A stretch of DNA of 64,000 nucleotides from Siniperca chuatsi (Eukaryota; Chordata; Actinopteri; Centrarchiformes; Sinipercidae): assembly GCF_020085105.1 (NCBI RefSeq), contig NC_058046.1:29007175-29071174 (forward strand), in the 5' to 3' direction. Below are positions 36,797 to 50,600 of this stretch, piece after piece (positions within the stretch are counted from its first letter, which is position 1; every line of letters begins with the position of its first letter). Under the pieces are notes generated by a model, which saw only the letters and a program-made list of their open reading frames with translations, was not told the DNA's origin and made no database searches. The position numbers and the translations under genes were made by a program.

Positions 36797-38630
36797 TGTT
36801 TCCCTCTTCACATTCTTCGCTTTATCTCTGACTTCCTGACTCTTTGAGTCCAACCGTCCATTTGAAATACGGCAGAATACGCGTTTATGTCCGGAGAGAG
36901 CTGGGACCTTCTTTCTCCTGTGATGCACTGTTTGCTATGTGAAAAATGTGCGAGTGAGAAACTAATTGTTCAGCTGATTTCCTGTTGTCTGAGTCACTTT
37001 GTACCATTGGCTACAATGTTGCCCAACGTAGTCACGTTTTTCTTTTATTACGTAACCTCACCAAGACATGCCACACCTCCCCTCATTCAATTATAATATA
37101 GGCCTATGTTAACAATCCCACTGATGATAATGACATTTGAACACGTGATTAATGGAATTACAAATCAAGAACATTATTTTGTATTCTTGCCAAGATCCCA
37201 ATTTTTTTTTTAAAGTGCTGTCAAAATGTGTCAAAATGTCAGACTGAACTACAGAGAAAGATTCCCAAAACATACTTTAAATATTTCTCACAACATTAGT
37301 TTAACTTGATTTTATATCTCAACTTTCTGACTTTGAAAACGAGAAACCAAGTCAAAGACCTTGGTGTGATCATGGAGAATTATCTTCCAACAGCCACATC
37401 AAACCAATAACAAAGGCTGCACACTACCATTTTTAAAATATAGCTAAAAAAAAAAAGGATTGGTGTCCAAGTATGTCCTTTAATTTCCAGCAGGTTAGAT
37501 TATTTTAACCTTTATTATTTACCTTTCAAACCAGATTTAAAAGTTTATATTCCCCTCTGCCTTTAACTCTAACGTGTCTTTAAATTCACTAAAAAAGCTA
37601 TACAAATCTTGACAGATTATTTTATTGTTATTATTAAAACATATAGAATATTTCCATCTGATGTAGTGGTGCAGCTATAATAATGACATACAGACTTTCA
37701 ATATTTTACTTAATAAAGAATGATATACTTTGAATTAAGTGTTCATTCACTTAAAACATTACTTTATTCATTTTAGGGCTGCAACTATTATTTTTATTAC
37801 AGATGAATCTGATGATTTTTTCGATGAATCATTTGCTCTATCAAATGTCCTCGTCCAAAAATCCAAAATCCAAAGATATTCAATTCAACACATTGCGTTA
37901 GTTAAGTAACACAATTTTAAACTTACTACACTGCTAGCAAAATGTATAACTCAATATTTATATGCAGGTTGCCAGTGATTTTACTCTCATATCATATCAC
38001 AAATCTCTAGTTTAAATATTTAAAAAGAACAGTCATATCCAAAATATTGTTATATTACCAATATTGACATACTGAATCAAAAATAAAATGATATTTCACT
38101 CTCACTATCGACCAGATCTCATGTAAACTTTGCTGGATTCAAGTAATTTCAAGCAGGCGAGAAAACTGAGTTTTTATCCTCCATTACATTCTACGCAACA
38201 TAAGACGACTGACAGACTGACTCCACCACATTTCAAAAAATGGTTCCAGTCTAGTCTGGGATAGTCATAGTTGTATGCATAGTAGATGCTGTGTGTACAA
38301 TACAGGGTGGAGAAATACATGCATCAATGAATAGGGAGTAAGTTACGGATGACCAAAGCCATTTTTTTCAACAATCACATTTTGGTTAAACAGCTTCATT
38401 TACTGCATGAATCTCAATATCAGAGCAACACATTTAAAATGCTGTACAAACAAATCAATCATAGAAATACGCTTACAAAACCCTGTTTAAAAAACAAAAA
38501 ACAAAAAACAAATTAAGAGATTTTTTGTTGCTTTTTTAAAAATTTGTGTCTTCCATCGATTCTGTTCACATTCTCATTGGGAGTAAATGGTATTTACCTA
38601 AAATAACACTTATCTAAAAACACCCGATAC
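36797..38630. other. wsb2-vsig10 intergenic interval
   Basis: The wsb2 promoter should lie just above 36797; the first 150 bp contain CpGs and no TATA box. 37764-37920 begins with TAGGGCTGCAACTATTATTTTT and ends in CCAAAATCCAAAGATATTCAA, another copy of the MITE at 41755. The vsig10 3' UTR must lie in 37600-38630, but no single AATAAA on the minus strand stands out. Confidence 0.45.
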
Positions 38631-41600
38631 CTAAAATGTTACAAGATCTCCTGGCTCTTCTATCTGTACAGTTTCCTCCTGCTGCTGGGGGCTTGTGTCA
38701 GCAGTTTCTGCATCCTCGTGATCGCCTAGAAACAAAGGAGGACATTTTTTACATTACCAAACATTTTTACACTTTATTTACAAGCCATAAAATCAATGCC
38801 ATGATGAGGTCCTACTCGATGGGATTCGATGTATCTGGACCAGCGTTGTGTGGCATCCGTTGGTTAACGGAGGCAGCCGGGGAACAGCGTCTTGAAAGAT
38901 CTGCTCGTCGTCTGACTCCACCAGACTCAGCACGTCTCCTCTGTCCTCCTCCATTTGCCTAGAGAGCAGAGGTATTATTATGACGTTATGTTTTGTGTTG
39001 TGTCAATGTCTGTGACCAAATTCCAAGGAGGTTTAGAGAACATAGTGCATTCATACTGGAAAAGTGACCAAATTAAAAAAGTACCCTCTGGAGTTTTTGA
39101 CCACTATGGAGCAATGTTTTTAAAGTAGATCCCTTTTTTGTTAGTATCTCGTGCACATGCACATGATACACAGTCATATTATTTAACTGATCCACAGTTG
39201 TCGCTGGTAAGAGATGTAGCAATTCACCAACAAAAGCAGTGACGAAGAAGAATACTGCTAGCTAGCAAACATGAATGTAAACAATTCATTCTTCCAAAAA
39301 TCTGCTCTGCAAATGTTTTATGAGAAAGGAAATGCATTCAACACATTAATCAGGCCTCAAGGACACACACAAAGCGCTTTGATGAGAAATACTGAACGTA
39401 AACAACATAATGTTTTTTTACAAAGAAAAAAAAATCCACTTGAAGTTTACTCAAAGATGTCAGTATGGAAAATAACAGCTTGATGTTGACACATTTGTCC
39501 CAAAATTCAATGCACAATGGAAATTTAGGAGCTGCTCAAAGCTGGAAAAAGAATTCTCAACAAATGATGCTACCACTCTCATGTCTGTGCGGATTAAACA
39601 AACCAGATATAACGTGTTAGTGAGCTTAAGAAGCGCTGGCAGGTGGATTCTGTCACCTTTGGACAGAACCAGGCTAGCATGTTTCTCCCTGTTTCCAGTC
39701 TTTATGCTAAGCTAAGCTAACCAGCTGCCATGCTACAAACAGTGGTATCAATCTTCTCATCTAATGCAAAAAAAGCAAATAAGCATATTTCCCAAAATAT
39801 TGAACTAATCCTTAATTACAACATGCCTTGCAGCTGCATTGCATTCTGGTCTATTGAGGCCAAAATAAGTGCAGAAATTGGTATTCTATAAATTAGTCTT
39901 CTTTTCTGATGGATTTATACCAGTATGATTACTGAACACTGCTGCCAAATAGTGAGACAAAAGAGAAGCTCAGGCTACTTGATTCAGAGACTCAAAAATC
40001 TGATGTTTACTGTTGCATCAAATTGAATTCATCTCAATTTTAGCTTCAGTGTTAGTACTATAACATGACACGAGAACGTCTACAGTGCATTTGGCCCGGT
40101 GTTTGCAGGAATAAGAAAAATACTGCTGAAATGAAAATATAATAAACTACTGAACAAGACAATTAAAATGAAACCCAGATTGCAGTACATAATGGCTGTT
40201 TTTAATCCCTTCAATTGAATGGATTGAATGGCACTAAAATAAGCATGCAGTGAGTATTAGAGAAGTAAATGTGTGATACTCACCCAAAGCCACTTCCTGA
40301 AACAAAAATATGAAGAGAAATTGTGATTTTTGTGTATATGAATTTTTAATATGTACAAAGAATGATCATAATCTAGGTTGAGTGAGGCTGAGTCATCCGT
40401 TGCATGCATTTGTGACTTCCGTGCTCATGTTGCAAAGATAAACAAAAGTTACCCAGGCAAATCCGGTGGCGGCTGGAGTAAACAGTTTTAGCTATGATTG
40501 CGGCTGATCCCACAATCAGTGCAGCTATAAAAATACCGATGACCACTCCTGTGTATGCAGAGGAGGCTGTGGAGACAAAACAACACGAGAGGAGAGGATT
40601 ATGAAGCAGAAAAAAAAAAGGAGCAACAGGTTTATCAGCATTCCAGAGGTGGAGTCGACACCTCATTGTTAGTGTTATTGAACACTTTTAGGCGTGGTCT
40701 GGAGCCACAGCACCTTTCAGCTGTTAATCATGTCTCAAATGGCTTTTTATGGTGTTATTTATTTATTTATGTATTTATTGGGTACTGTGAATGCAATGTC
40801 TATATTGTTTGCTGATTGAGTTGATTTTGTGGCAAATGAGTTTCCCCACTGGGGATTAACAAAGCTGTCTAATCTTATATAATCTCTGGTCCATTCATAT
40901 GTAGTAAGAACTGTATGTTCATGGTTTATCACTCATCATTCCCTCAGCCGTTACAGCTTTCATTTGTTTCCATTTCTAAATTGTTAATCTCTCTCTAGCT
41001 ATTTGTTTCCTGTACATGTGATCTTGCAGCCCAAACCCTTCCTCTCATCCCAAACTCACTCCTCACAGTGAGGTAAAATTCCAGCTCGCGGATGGCGAGG
41101 GGGTTCTCGCTGCGGCAGAAGTAGACGCCTTCGTCGTCCTTGCTGATGTTGAGTATTGTCAGTTTGAAGACGGGGCCATCCTCAGACAGGACGTACTTCG
41201 ATCCGGGTACAATGTCCTCCTGCTGGAGCCCTTTTTTCCAGGTGGTGTTTGCAGGGGGGGTGGACACGGCCTCAGTGCAGGTTAGAGTTACACTGGTCGC
41301 CTCCAGAGCCGCAGCCAGCGGCTCACCTTCAGGGAATGGAGGCTCTGAGAGAGAGGGACAAACAGAACTATTTTCAGACTCTTCTTTTTTAAACATGATT
41401 TGTCCAAAGAGTCTCTCATTACTATAAAGGGTTTACATTTTTATTCTAGCTGGCCTCAGTGGGAATCATCCCTTACCATGGCAATATAAATGTCATGTGC
41501 AACACAGGATTTTACATGTGCAGCTGAAATGATTGTAAAATAATCAAACAATCAATTTGAAGAGGTCATCTTGGGTGGTAGGAACTTATAATATAAAAAA

Positions 41601-44600
41601 GGAATGATAGATTGTTGTCTTTCTCCTTGAATTTGCTGCTAAAGTTTCTGTAGGTACCACTCATGACTATTGCTGCTAATTACCCAGTTCTTTTTTTTTT
41701 TTTATTCCAATTAAATCCTGCTGCTGCTGCCACAAGCATAAAATGTACTAGTGCAGCAACTAACCATTATTTTCATCATCGATTAATCTGCCCAATATTT
41801 GGGAGGTGATGGGAGGAAGTGGACTTCAAACTAATTTCTTTTTCACATTATTTTGAGATGTTCGGATTGCTTTTTTGCCTGACCAAAAGTCCAAAACCCA
41901 GAGATATTCAATTTACCATGATATAAAACTGAGAAAAGCAGTAAATCCTCACATTTGAGAAAATGGAACCAGTGAATGTTTGGCATTTTTGCTTGAAAAA
42001 TGAAACGATCGATTATCAAAATAGTTGCCAGCTAATTTCAACAATTTGATCAATCGACTGATCATTTCAGCTCTAAAACTTATACTTTTCGTGTGTCAGA
42101 AGACCTAAGAACTACCCATCACCTACTCCAGAGAACAGAAAATGTAAAGGTTTTCATGAACTGCGCATTGTTTGAATCATTGCTGTGTTATATCAATAAA
42201 TTAGTACATTTCGTATCTAATTACATGAGACTATGTCAAAGTTTTACTTTAAGGGGACGTTGCACTAGAAAGGTAGATGTTGGATCTTATTTAAAGACAC
42301 ACCTCATGTTCAGCGCTTTACAAACATCAAAGAATGCTGATAAACTAAAGCAAATGTATATACTGTCACGCACTTTTGCGTCATCTCATTGTTTGCGCAA
42401 TCCTGTCCTGTGCTGATAACCCTTACGCTAGTGAGTGACTCACTAACAAGCACTGTGTCCTTATGGGCACACTACCAACTGTGTCTCTCTGGCTAAGGAC
42501 TTAAAATGTAAGGTAAACTAATTATGAGAGTATTAAATTTGAGAATTAAAGGAGCGTATAAACCTTAATCTTAACGATGTTACAAAGACATTTATACAGT
42601 GAGCAGAGCACTGTGATAGACATAGAGAGTATAGCAATTTTAGCCACATTGCTGTAGTAATGTACTGTTGAGAATCTGAGCATCAGTTAGCCTGTCCATC
42701 AGTTTTCCTGGGTTGCGACGCTCACACAAAGTGTTCAGCTTCATGGGAGAAACAGAGTAGATGATAGAGGGCGTACACTGAAAAACCACATTTTAAAATT
42801 ACGCAGGAATATATCTTTCCAGAAACAGTGTCACTTACTCCCTTACTCTAAACATCTCTCTCCGCTGTGTCTCTGTTACTCTGGATAGTCCACAGATCTG
42901 AGCTGTGAACAGTTTTCATTGGAACTACTTTCCACCAAATAAATAATACAGTGGTGTGAAAAAGTGTTTGCCCCCTTCCTGATTTCTTATTTTTTGCATA
43001 TTTTTTGTCACACTTAAATGTTTCAGATCATCAAACAAACTTAAATATTAGTCAAAGATAACACAAGTAAACACAAAATGCAGTTTTATAATGAAGGTTG
43101 TTATTATTAAGGGAAAAGAAAACCCAAACCTACCTGGCCCTGTGTGAAAAAGTGATTGCCCCACTTGTTAAAACATAACTTAACTGTGGTTTATCACACC
43201 TGAGTTCAATTTCTCTAGCCACACCCAGGCCTGATTACTGCCACACCTGTTCTCAATAAAGAAATCACTTAAATAGGACCTGTCTGACAAAGTGAAGTAG
43301 ACCAAAAGATCTTCAAATGCTAGACATCATGCCGAGATCAAAAGAAATTCAGGAACAAATGAGAAAGAAAGTAATTGAGGTCTATCAGTCTGGAAAAGTT
43401 TATGAAGCCATTCCTAAAGCTTTGGGACTCCAGCAAACCACAGTGAGAGCCATTATCCACAAATGGCGAAAACATGGAACAGTGGTGAACCTTCCCAGGA
43501 GTGGCCGGCCGTCCAAAATTACCTCAAGAGTGCAGCGACAACTAATCCAAGAGGTTACAAAAGACCCCACAACAACATCCAAAGAACTGCAGGCCTCACT
43601 TGCCTCAGTTAAGGTCAGTGTTCATGACTCCACCATAAGAAAGAGACTGGGCAAAAATGGCCTGCATGGCAGAGTTCCAAGACAAAAACCACTGCTGAGC
43701 AAAAAGAACATTAAGGCTCGTCTTTTTCTTGCCAGAAAACATCTTGATGATCCCCAAGACTTTTGGGAAAATACTCTGTGGACTGACGAGACAAAAGTTG
43801 AACTTAAAAAAAAAACGTAAAACCGCATTTCAGAAAATTAACATCATACCAACAGTAAAATATGGTGGTAGTAGTGTGACGGTCTGGGACTGTTTTGCTG
43901 CTTCAGGACCTGCAAGACTTGCTGTGATAAATGGAACCATGAATTCTGCTATCTACCAAAAACTCCTGAAGGAGAATGTCCGGCCATCTGTTTGTGACCT
44001 CAAGCTGAAGCGAATTTGGGTTCTGCAGCAGGACAATGATCCAAAACACATCAGCAAGTCCACCTCTGAATGGCTGAGAAGAAGAACAAAATGAAGACTT
44101 TGGAGTGGCCTAGTCAAAGTCCTGACCTGAATTCTATTGAGATGCTGTGGCATGACCTTTAAAAAGGCAGTTCTTGCTCGAAAACCCTCCAATGTGGCTG
44201 AATTACAACAATTCTGCAAAGATTAGTGGGCCAAAATTCCTCCACAGCGCTGTAAAAGACTCATTGCAAGTTATCGCAAACGCTTGATTGCAGTTGTTGC
44301 TGCTAAGGGTGGCCCAACCAGTTATTAGGTTTAGGGGGCAATCACTTTTTCACACAGGGCCATGTAGGTTTGGATTTTGTTTTCCCAAAATAATAACAAC
44401 CTTCATTTTAAAAACTGCATTTTCATTTTGTGTTTACTTGTGTTATCTTTGACTAATATTTAAATTTGTTTGATGATCTGAAACATTTAAGTGTGACAAA
44501 CATGCAAAAAAATAAGAAATCAGGAAGGGGGCAAACACTTTTTCACACCACTGTCACACTGGGTTCTGTGGATTATCCAGAGTAACAGGGTTACTTCAGC

Positions 44601-47600
44601 AGAGAGAAATGTTTCTTTAGATTTTTTTAAATGTAGTGTTTCAATGCTGTGAATGCCTGAACCAAAATCCTATTGACCTCCATTTCACTTGGGTGGAGGC
44701 AGACTCTCAAACACAGATATCTCAAAGCCTCAGCAGATAAACAGATAAACCCACGTTAACCCAAATGTTATCTGCATGGCAAGATACCATACTAAAATGT
44801 CCCTGTTACTGTGAATAATCCACAAAGCTCACTGCAGTCAGTTTTTATACTGTTTAGACTATTTCTTTGTTTCTGGAGCAAGATGCTGCTGCTACATTTT
44901 TAAAATATTATTTTTCAACAATGTGAGCACCAAAATCTAAATTCTAAAACAGATATCTAAAGATATCTGAAAACACGGACAAATAAAACCTGAACTATCT
45001 GCATGGCTACATGTGACTGGTGGTAATTGAGAAAATATGTTTTTTGGAAATTTGGATGAACCGACCCTTTAAATTGAAGTCAATACTAAGAATGAGTGCA
45101 ATGAGCCACACTGAGACTCTTCAGTGTGGCTCATTTAAAGTGGCTTCTTAAGTGGAAAGCACATGAAAGATTCATCTCAGGATTGTTAAGAGGCTCATTT
45201 CACCACAACATGCTTACTGAGAGTAAACGAACACGACTTCTCCTTTCCTGGAGCGAGCGCTAGGTGCTGGGCCATGCACCTCAGCATCTCCCCGTCGGAC
45301 AGCATGGAGCGGTTCAGTGTCACTGACAGGCTGTCCATCACTTCCGATGCATAAACGTGTCCTTTCCAGTGAGATCCTTGGTCACCCTGGTCTTTCCCCC
45401 AGCGCAGCGTCGGGGTGGGATACGCTCCAAACCAGGTGCAGGTGAATTTGACATGGGAGGGGTCCAGTGCTGGTGCCCACATACACTCAGGGTGTCTGTC
45501 TGGGACATCTAGTCAGGACAAAAACATCTGTAAGGAACTACAAAAAGCAACTGTGTACTATGACTGCTATCATTTAAATATCCAGCTTATTTAGGGCCAT
45601 CACCTCTTTATGTGCAGAGAAGGACAGTCAGACCAGCAGACAAAACTCTTTTAGACTGTGCCAAAGGCCAAATTAAGTGCAAATGGTGATCAAGATTTTG
45701 CAGTCTGTACAGTTTATCTGAAGTAATCTTTTTTTAATCTAACTGTAGCAGTGAACACGACATACAACAAATACACAATTGCATTTCATTACACTGGCAT
45801 TTAGATGCCCTTTAGTATTGAAACATAAGGGATGAATAAGGAAAATTTTTTAATCATAAACATCTTTATCCCAAGGTATCTTTTTCATTGAGGTGATACC
45901 CTTGCTCTATACCTTCCTTAAAGAAAAAAAAATATTTAGTCAACATCTTGTTTAGTACTCTGATCTCAGCATTTCTTCCCTAATGCTGACTTTTTTGTCA
46001 ATATACTTCCTAACCTAGTAAGTTTCCTGGGAAGAACTATGTAATTTGGTAATAATTATAAGGAAACAGGGAAATTCTGATTTTCTCAAAAGATCTGCTC
46101 AATTTCAAGCCAAGTAAATATTGATTTATTTATAATTTATTATTGGAAACTATATTCTCCAAATACAGGATGTTGAACTGTTTTCTTGCCTTTAGACAAA
46201 TGTTTGCATGTTCAGCTGAATTGCTGAGCACTGACTAAAAGACTGACAATTTATAGATGTAATTAAATAGAAGTGTACCAATTGAACAGTGTCTCCAATG
46301 TCTACAATTATTACCAAATTTTCATTTACATATCAGTCCCTTTCTAGGAAATTACAAGAAACTATTAGACCTGTAAACTAAAGTTTTACCTAATCTATGA
46401 AATGTGTAACTATAATGCTGTGCCTCATCTACAAGCAAACCATAGATGTCATTTTTAAAACAAATTTTACAAACAGGTTGATACATAAAAGTGGAAATCT
46501 AGGACGAAATGGTTGGAGCTTGCCTTCCTGTAGATATGTCATGCACCTATGAGTAATTCCAGGAAGTCAGCAAAAACACAAACACTGTTGTGTGTGTTGA
46601 GAATGTATCATTATCTTGACTGCAAAATGGGCCCAACCTCCTGACCCTGCAGATAAAAATTATTATTTTCATAACAGAGGCCACACAGATGAAATTATTG
46701 TAACGTCATAGTGAATTTACTGTGTTTAGTTTATCACTTCATGTTGTCAGTGTAACATTTTCAATCAAGGTTTCACTTCAGACTTCCACTGGCTTCTTCA
46801 CTTTCACTCGTCTTGGTCTCAGTTGCTATTGGATGATGACTCAGCTTTTTTCCTGCCTATCCCCTCTATTGTTTGCTCCCAAGAAGCACAGTAAGAGATT
46901 ACACCTGTGTATTTAATGTCCACTCATCTGTTAGAAGTTGAAAGGAAGAAAGACATGAATATGCATACAGTACCTATAAAAATGTATTCACCCCCCTTGG
47001 AAGTTGTCCTGTTTTATTGCTTTACAATATTGACTCAAAGGAGAGGATTTAATGTGGTTTTTCTGACAATGACCCACAGAAAAAGACCCTTAAATATCAA
47101 AGTGAAAACATCTCTACAACTGAACTGGAGTTTCTTTTTACTAGGGCTGAGTATCGAACCCCAAACGCTTTTTGAGTTCTGACCGAAATGTGTCTGAATC
47201 AAGTATTAAAAACTGTCAAGTATCAAAGTTCTGCTTTTAAGTGATGATTCCTTACTAAACGGGTCAGTCAACAAGAAGTTTACGGTACTTAGTGGGGATT
47301 ACAGTAACCAACCTGTCGCTGTGGCTGATTGGTTGTCTGCCTTCTTTGATCTTTTGTCTTAACGTAGCGGCTGCAAGAACGCAAGTGCAGAATTCAAATA
47401 ATGAAGCCTTAATCTAGGTCACATGATTAATAAAGTCACACAAATGCCAGAATGGTCATTTTCATCATAATATTTCTCATTTTTTCTCCCTTGTTAGGGT
47501 TAGGATTTTATTGGGTTATGGTAAGCTTTTAAAAGGTTTTCTCTCTAGATATGTATTTCCTTTTTTTGGTGATCTTTACTCTTTTTTTCTTTTCCTGTAC

Positions 47601-50600
47601 TCCGAGGCATTATCCTTGTTTCCTTTTGGAGGAAGTGTATTAGTAGTGAGATATTGAGGATATCTCTGTTTCTGGCCTGTTTTGAAAAAAAAAAGTGTCT
47701 TTGTGTACGTGATTTCTTGACTTGTTTGTTTTTCTACCAAAATTTAATAAATACTTGGACACAAAATAAAATTTTAAAAAAGTACTGAAAGTTTCCACTG
47801 AATGCTTAGTGGGATGCTGAGTCTTTCCCAATCAAAATGGTTACTTTTATTAACTTGTACAGTTGCTTGTGTTAAGACAACATTAAACACTGAGAAGAAA
47901 AACGTGTTTAAATTTCTACTGAACTACTGAAAACAGTATAATTTTGGTATCGGACTCAGGTTTCGTATTGGCACCAGTATTAAAACATTTGAAACAAAAT
48001 GTTTCTTTATATATATTGCTATATACAGTATATATTGCTATAACAGCTATATATTCTTTCCTCATAACATTATAAAATTACAAAATCAAGCCTGACTCTT
48101 GCCATTTCCAGCTCCCCCTCTAAAGTGCAGCCCAATGAATGAAAATAACCATAAAAATAGCCAGACCTGTGGTCGGAGTAGGGTATTCTGGGTATTCCAC
48201 TCACGGTACTTACAGTATACTAGCAGCTGTGTGCTCTTATTGACTGCCTGATGAGAGAAGGTGTTGTGGGCCACGCAGCTGTAAATCCCCTGAGCACTGG
48301 GCTGAATGTCTTCTATCCTGAAGTCAAGCCAGGATCCAGAGGTTGAAACCAGCGACTCGTTGCTGGACGAAGCTCCTCTGAAGGCCCAGGTCAGCTGCTG
48401 AGAGGGGTAGGAGGAGCCGGAGCAGTTAAAGGAGACGGTGGAACCCCGATAGGCGATGAGTGTCCCATTGGACAGGGCAGTGGCTGGACCGATGGATGCA
48501 GATACATTTTCTGGACCACCTGAAAGGAGTAAAAGCAGTGCCTTACAACAGACCATATCCTCATCTCTTATCATGCTCAAGAGTTAGTTTGCAATGTTAC
48601 TTTTTAGGGTAAATGATTTGATTAACTTTCTTATTACTTAAAAACCCTTATGATCGCATGATGAAGTAAATTATGGAAGCAACTTGTCATGTTTGCAAGA
48701 GAATATACCTGGAAGTGATTTTAAAATGTATCGTGTGGAGTTTTTGAGGCTGAAGAGCAGTCTTTTGATGAACGAGTGATGTGTCGCACACTCTTCCTGA
48801 CGGCAGAGCAGGTTAACGCATTCGTAAACGTAAAACACAGCAACGCATCAGTAAAAGAGGAGGAGAAAACCACGAGCTTCTGTAAACAAGGCAGTTTGCA
48901 AAACATTCAATGAGGGGTTTTGTACAAAGGTTTTATAACATAGCAAATACATGCTGGTTCCTTTTCCTTGTCTTACATGATAGTAAACTCAATCTCTTAA
49001 GATTTAGGACCTAATTTCAAACTCTGTGAAATTGTGACAGACATTTTTCATTATTTTTCAGATTTATTTTTAGTTGCAGCCCAATTCTGCTTTTGTTTCC
49101 ACTGTTGCTCGCTTTTAAGTTCTTAGAACTAAATTGATTAATACCCCTGTGATTGTAACCAGTGAGATTTGGTAGCGTAACCTGTGTTTATCCTTTAATA
49201 ACAAAGCTGAGAAGTATTGATCAGTGTGTCATCCTGGTAGGAGGGTGGTGACTGACCTGGGTTAGGTGACCCCTGAAGATCTATTCACGCCAAAGATAAT
49301 CACATATTTTCCCAGACTGTGGCTCAGATGTGAAAGCAGCATTAGTGGGAATGGGACACTCTACGTTTTTATATGTAGCTCCCCTTCGTGGTTTCATTTT
49401 TAAGTAAACGTCTTCTCTAGTGTAGTGCTGAAATGATTAGTAAATGAATCAATTAGTTGACTGACAGAAAATTGATCAACCACAATTTTAGTCATTTATC
49501 AAGTAAAAATGCTGAATAGTTGCTGGGTTCCAAGCTTCTGACGTGCTACTTTTCTCCGTTTGAAACTGAATGTCTTTGAGTTTGAAAAAACAAGCATTAT
49601 GAAGACGCCATCTTGGGCTGTGGAAAACTGTGAATGCCATATTTCACTATTTTCTGACATATTATAGTAGAAAACACTAAATTGAAATAACAACCATTAA
49701 ACAACTCCTATCATTAAATTACACTGTAAGAGTCCTACACTCAAATGCAAAACTACAAGCTACTATGAGATTCTTATAAAAATACTACATATATGGTCAT
49801 TATAACACTGGTAGTGCAGTGCGACAACATTATTATGGCACATCAACTTATTGATCTAGTCCATATTGCTTTGAGGGTTAAAATAAGGTTATCGGGTATT
49901 AACAGTATCATGGCACTTTTTTCTAGAGATTTGTACAAGTTTTAGAATGAGGTATATTAGTTATTCTCTAGTGTAGTGCTGAAATGAGTCAATTAATCAA
50001 GAGAACTGTAATGTGCTTTATGATGACCCTGATGAAGGCCATGAACACATTACAGAGAACTGTAACCTTTCCCTTCTCCATGCACCTAGGAAGTAGGTGA
50101 AGTTTTGCCAGAATAATTACTAGACAACAGTTTGGATAACTGATTAATCGTTAATCATTTATAAAGAAAAAAGTACTGAATAGTCAATGTGAGATTTTGT
50201 TGTTTTTCTCTGTTTTAAATCATTGTAAATTGAATATTTGTGGGTTTCGAACTGATGGTTGGATTAAAAAAAACAAGTAATATGATGACATCACCTTGGA
50301 GTCCGGCACACTATCATTCGTCCAGCGGTGGAATGTAACTAAGTGCATTCACTCGCACGTTTGAGTTGTTTGCTCCACCTCAACCAACTACAACAGTAAA
50401 ATCCTGCTTTTACATTGATGCATGAGCAATAATAATCTAATGATATAATATATAATAGTATAACAGTCACAGGGGACATTTTTCCACTATGACCACTTTT
50501 ACTTTCAATACTTTAAGAACATTTTCCTAATTGTACTTATATACCTTTACTGAAGTAACATTTTTAATGGAAGACTTTTACTGTAACAGAGTATTTTTTA

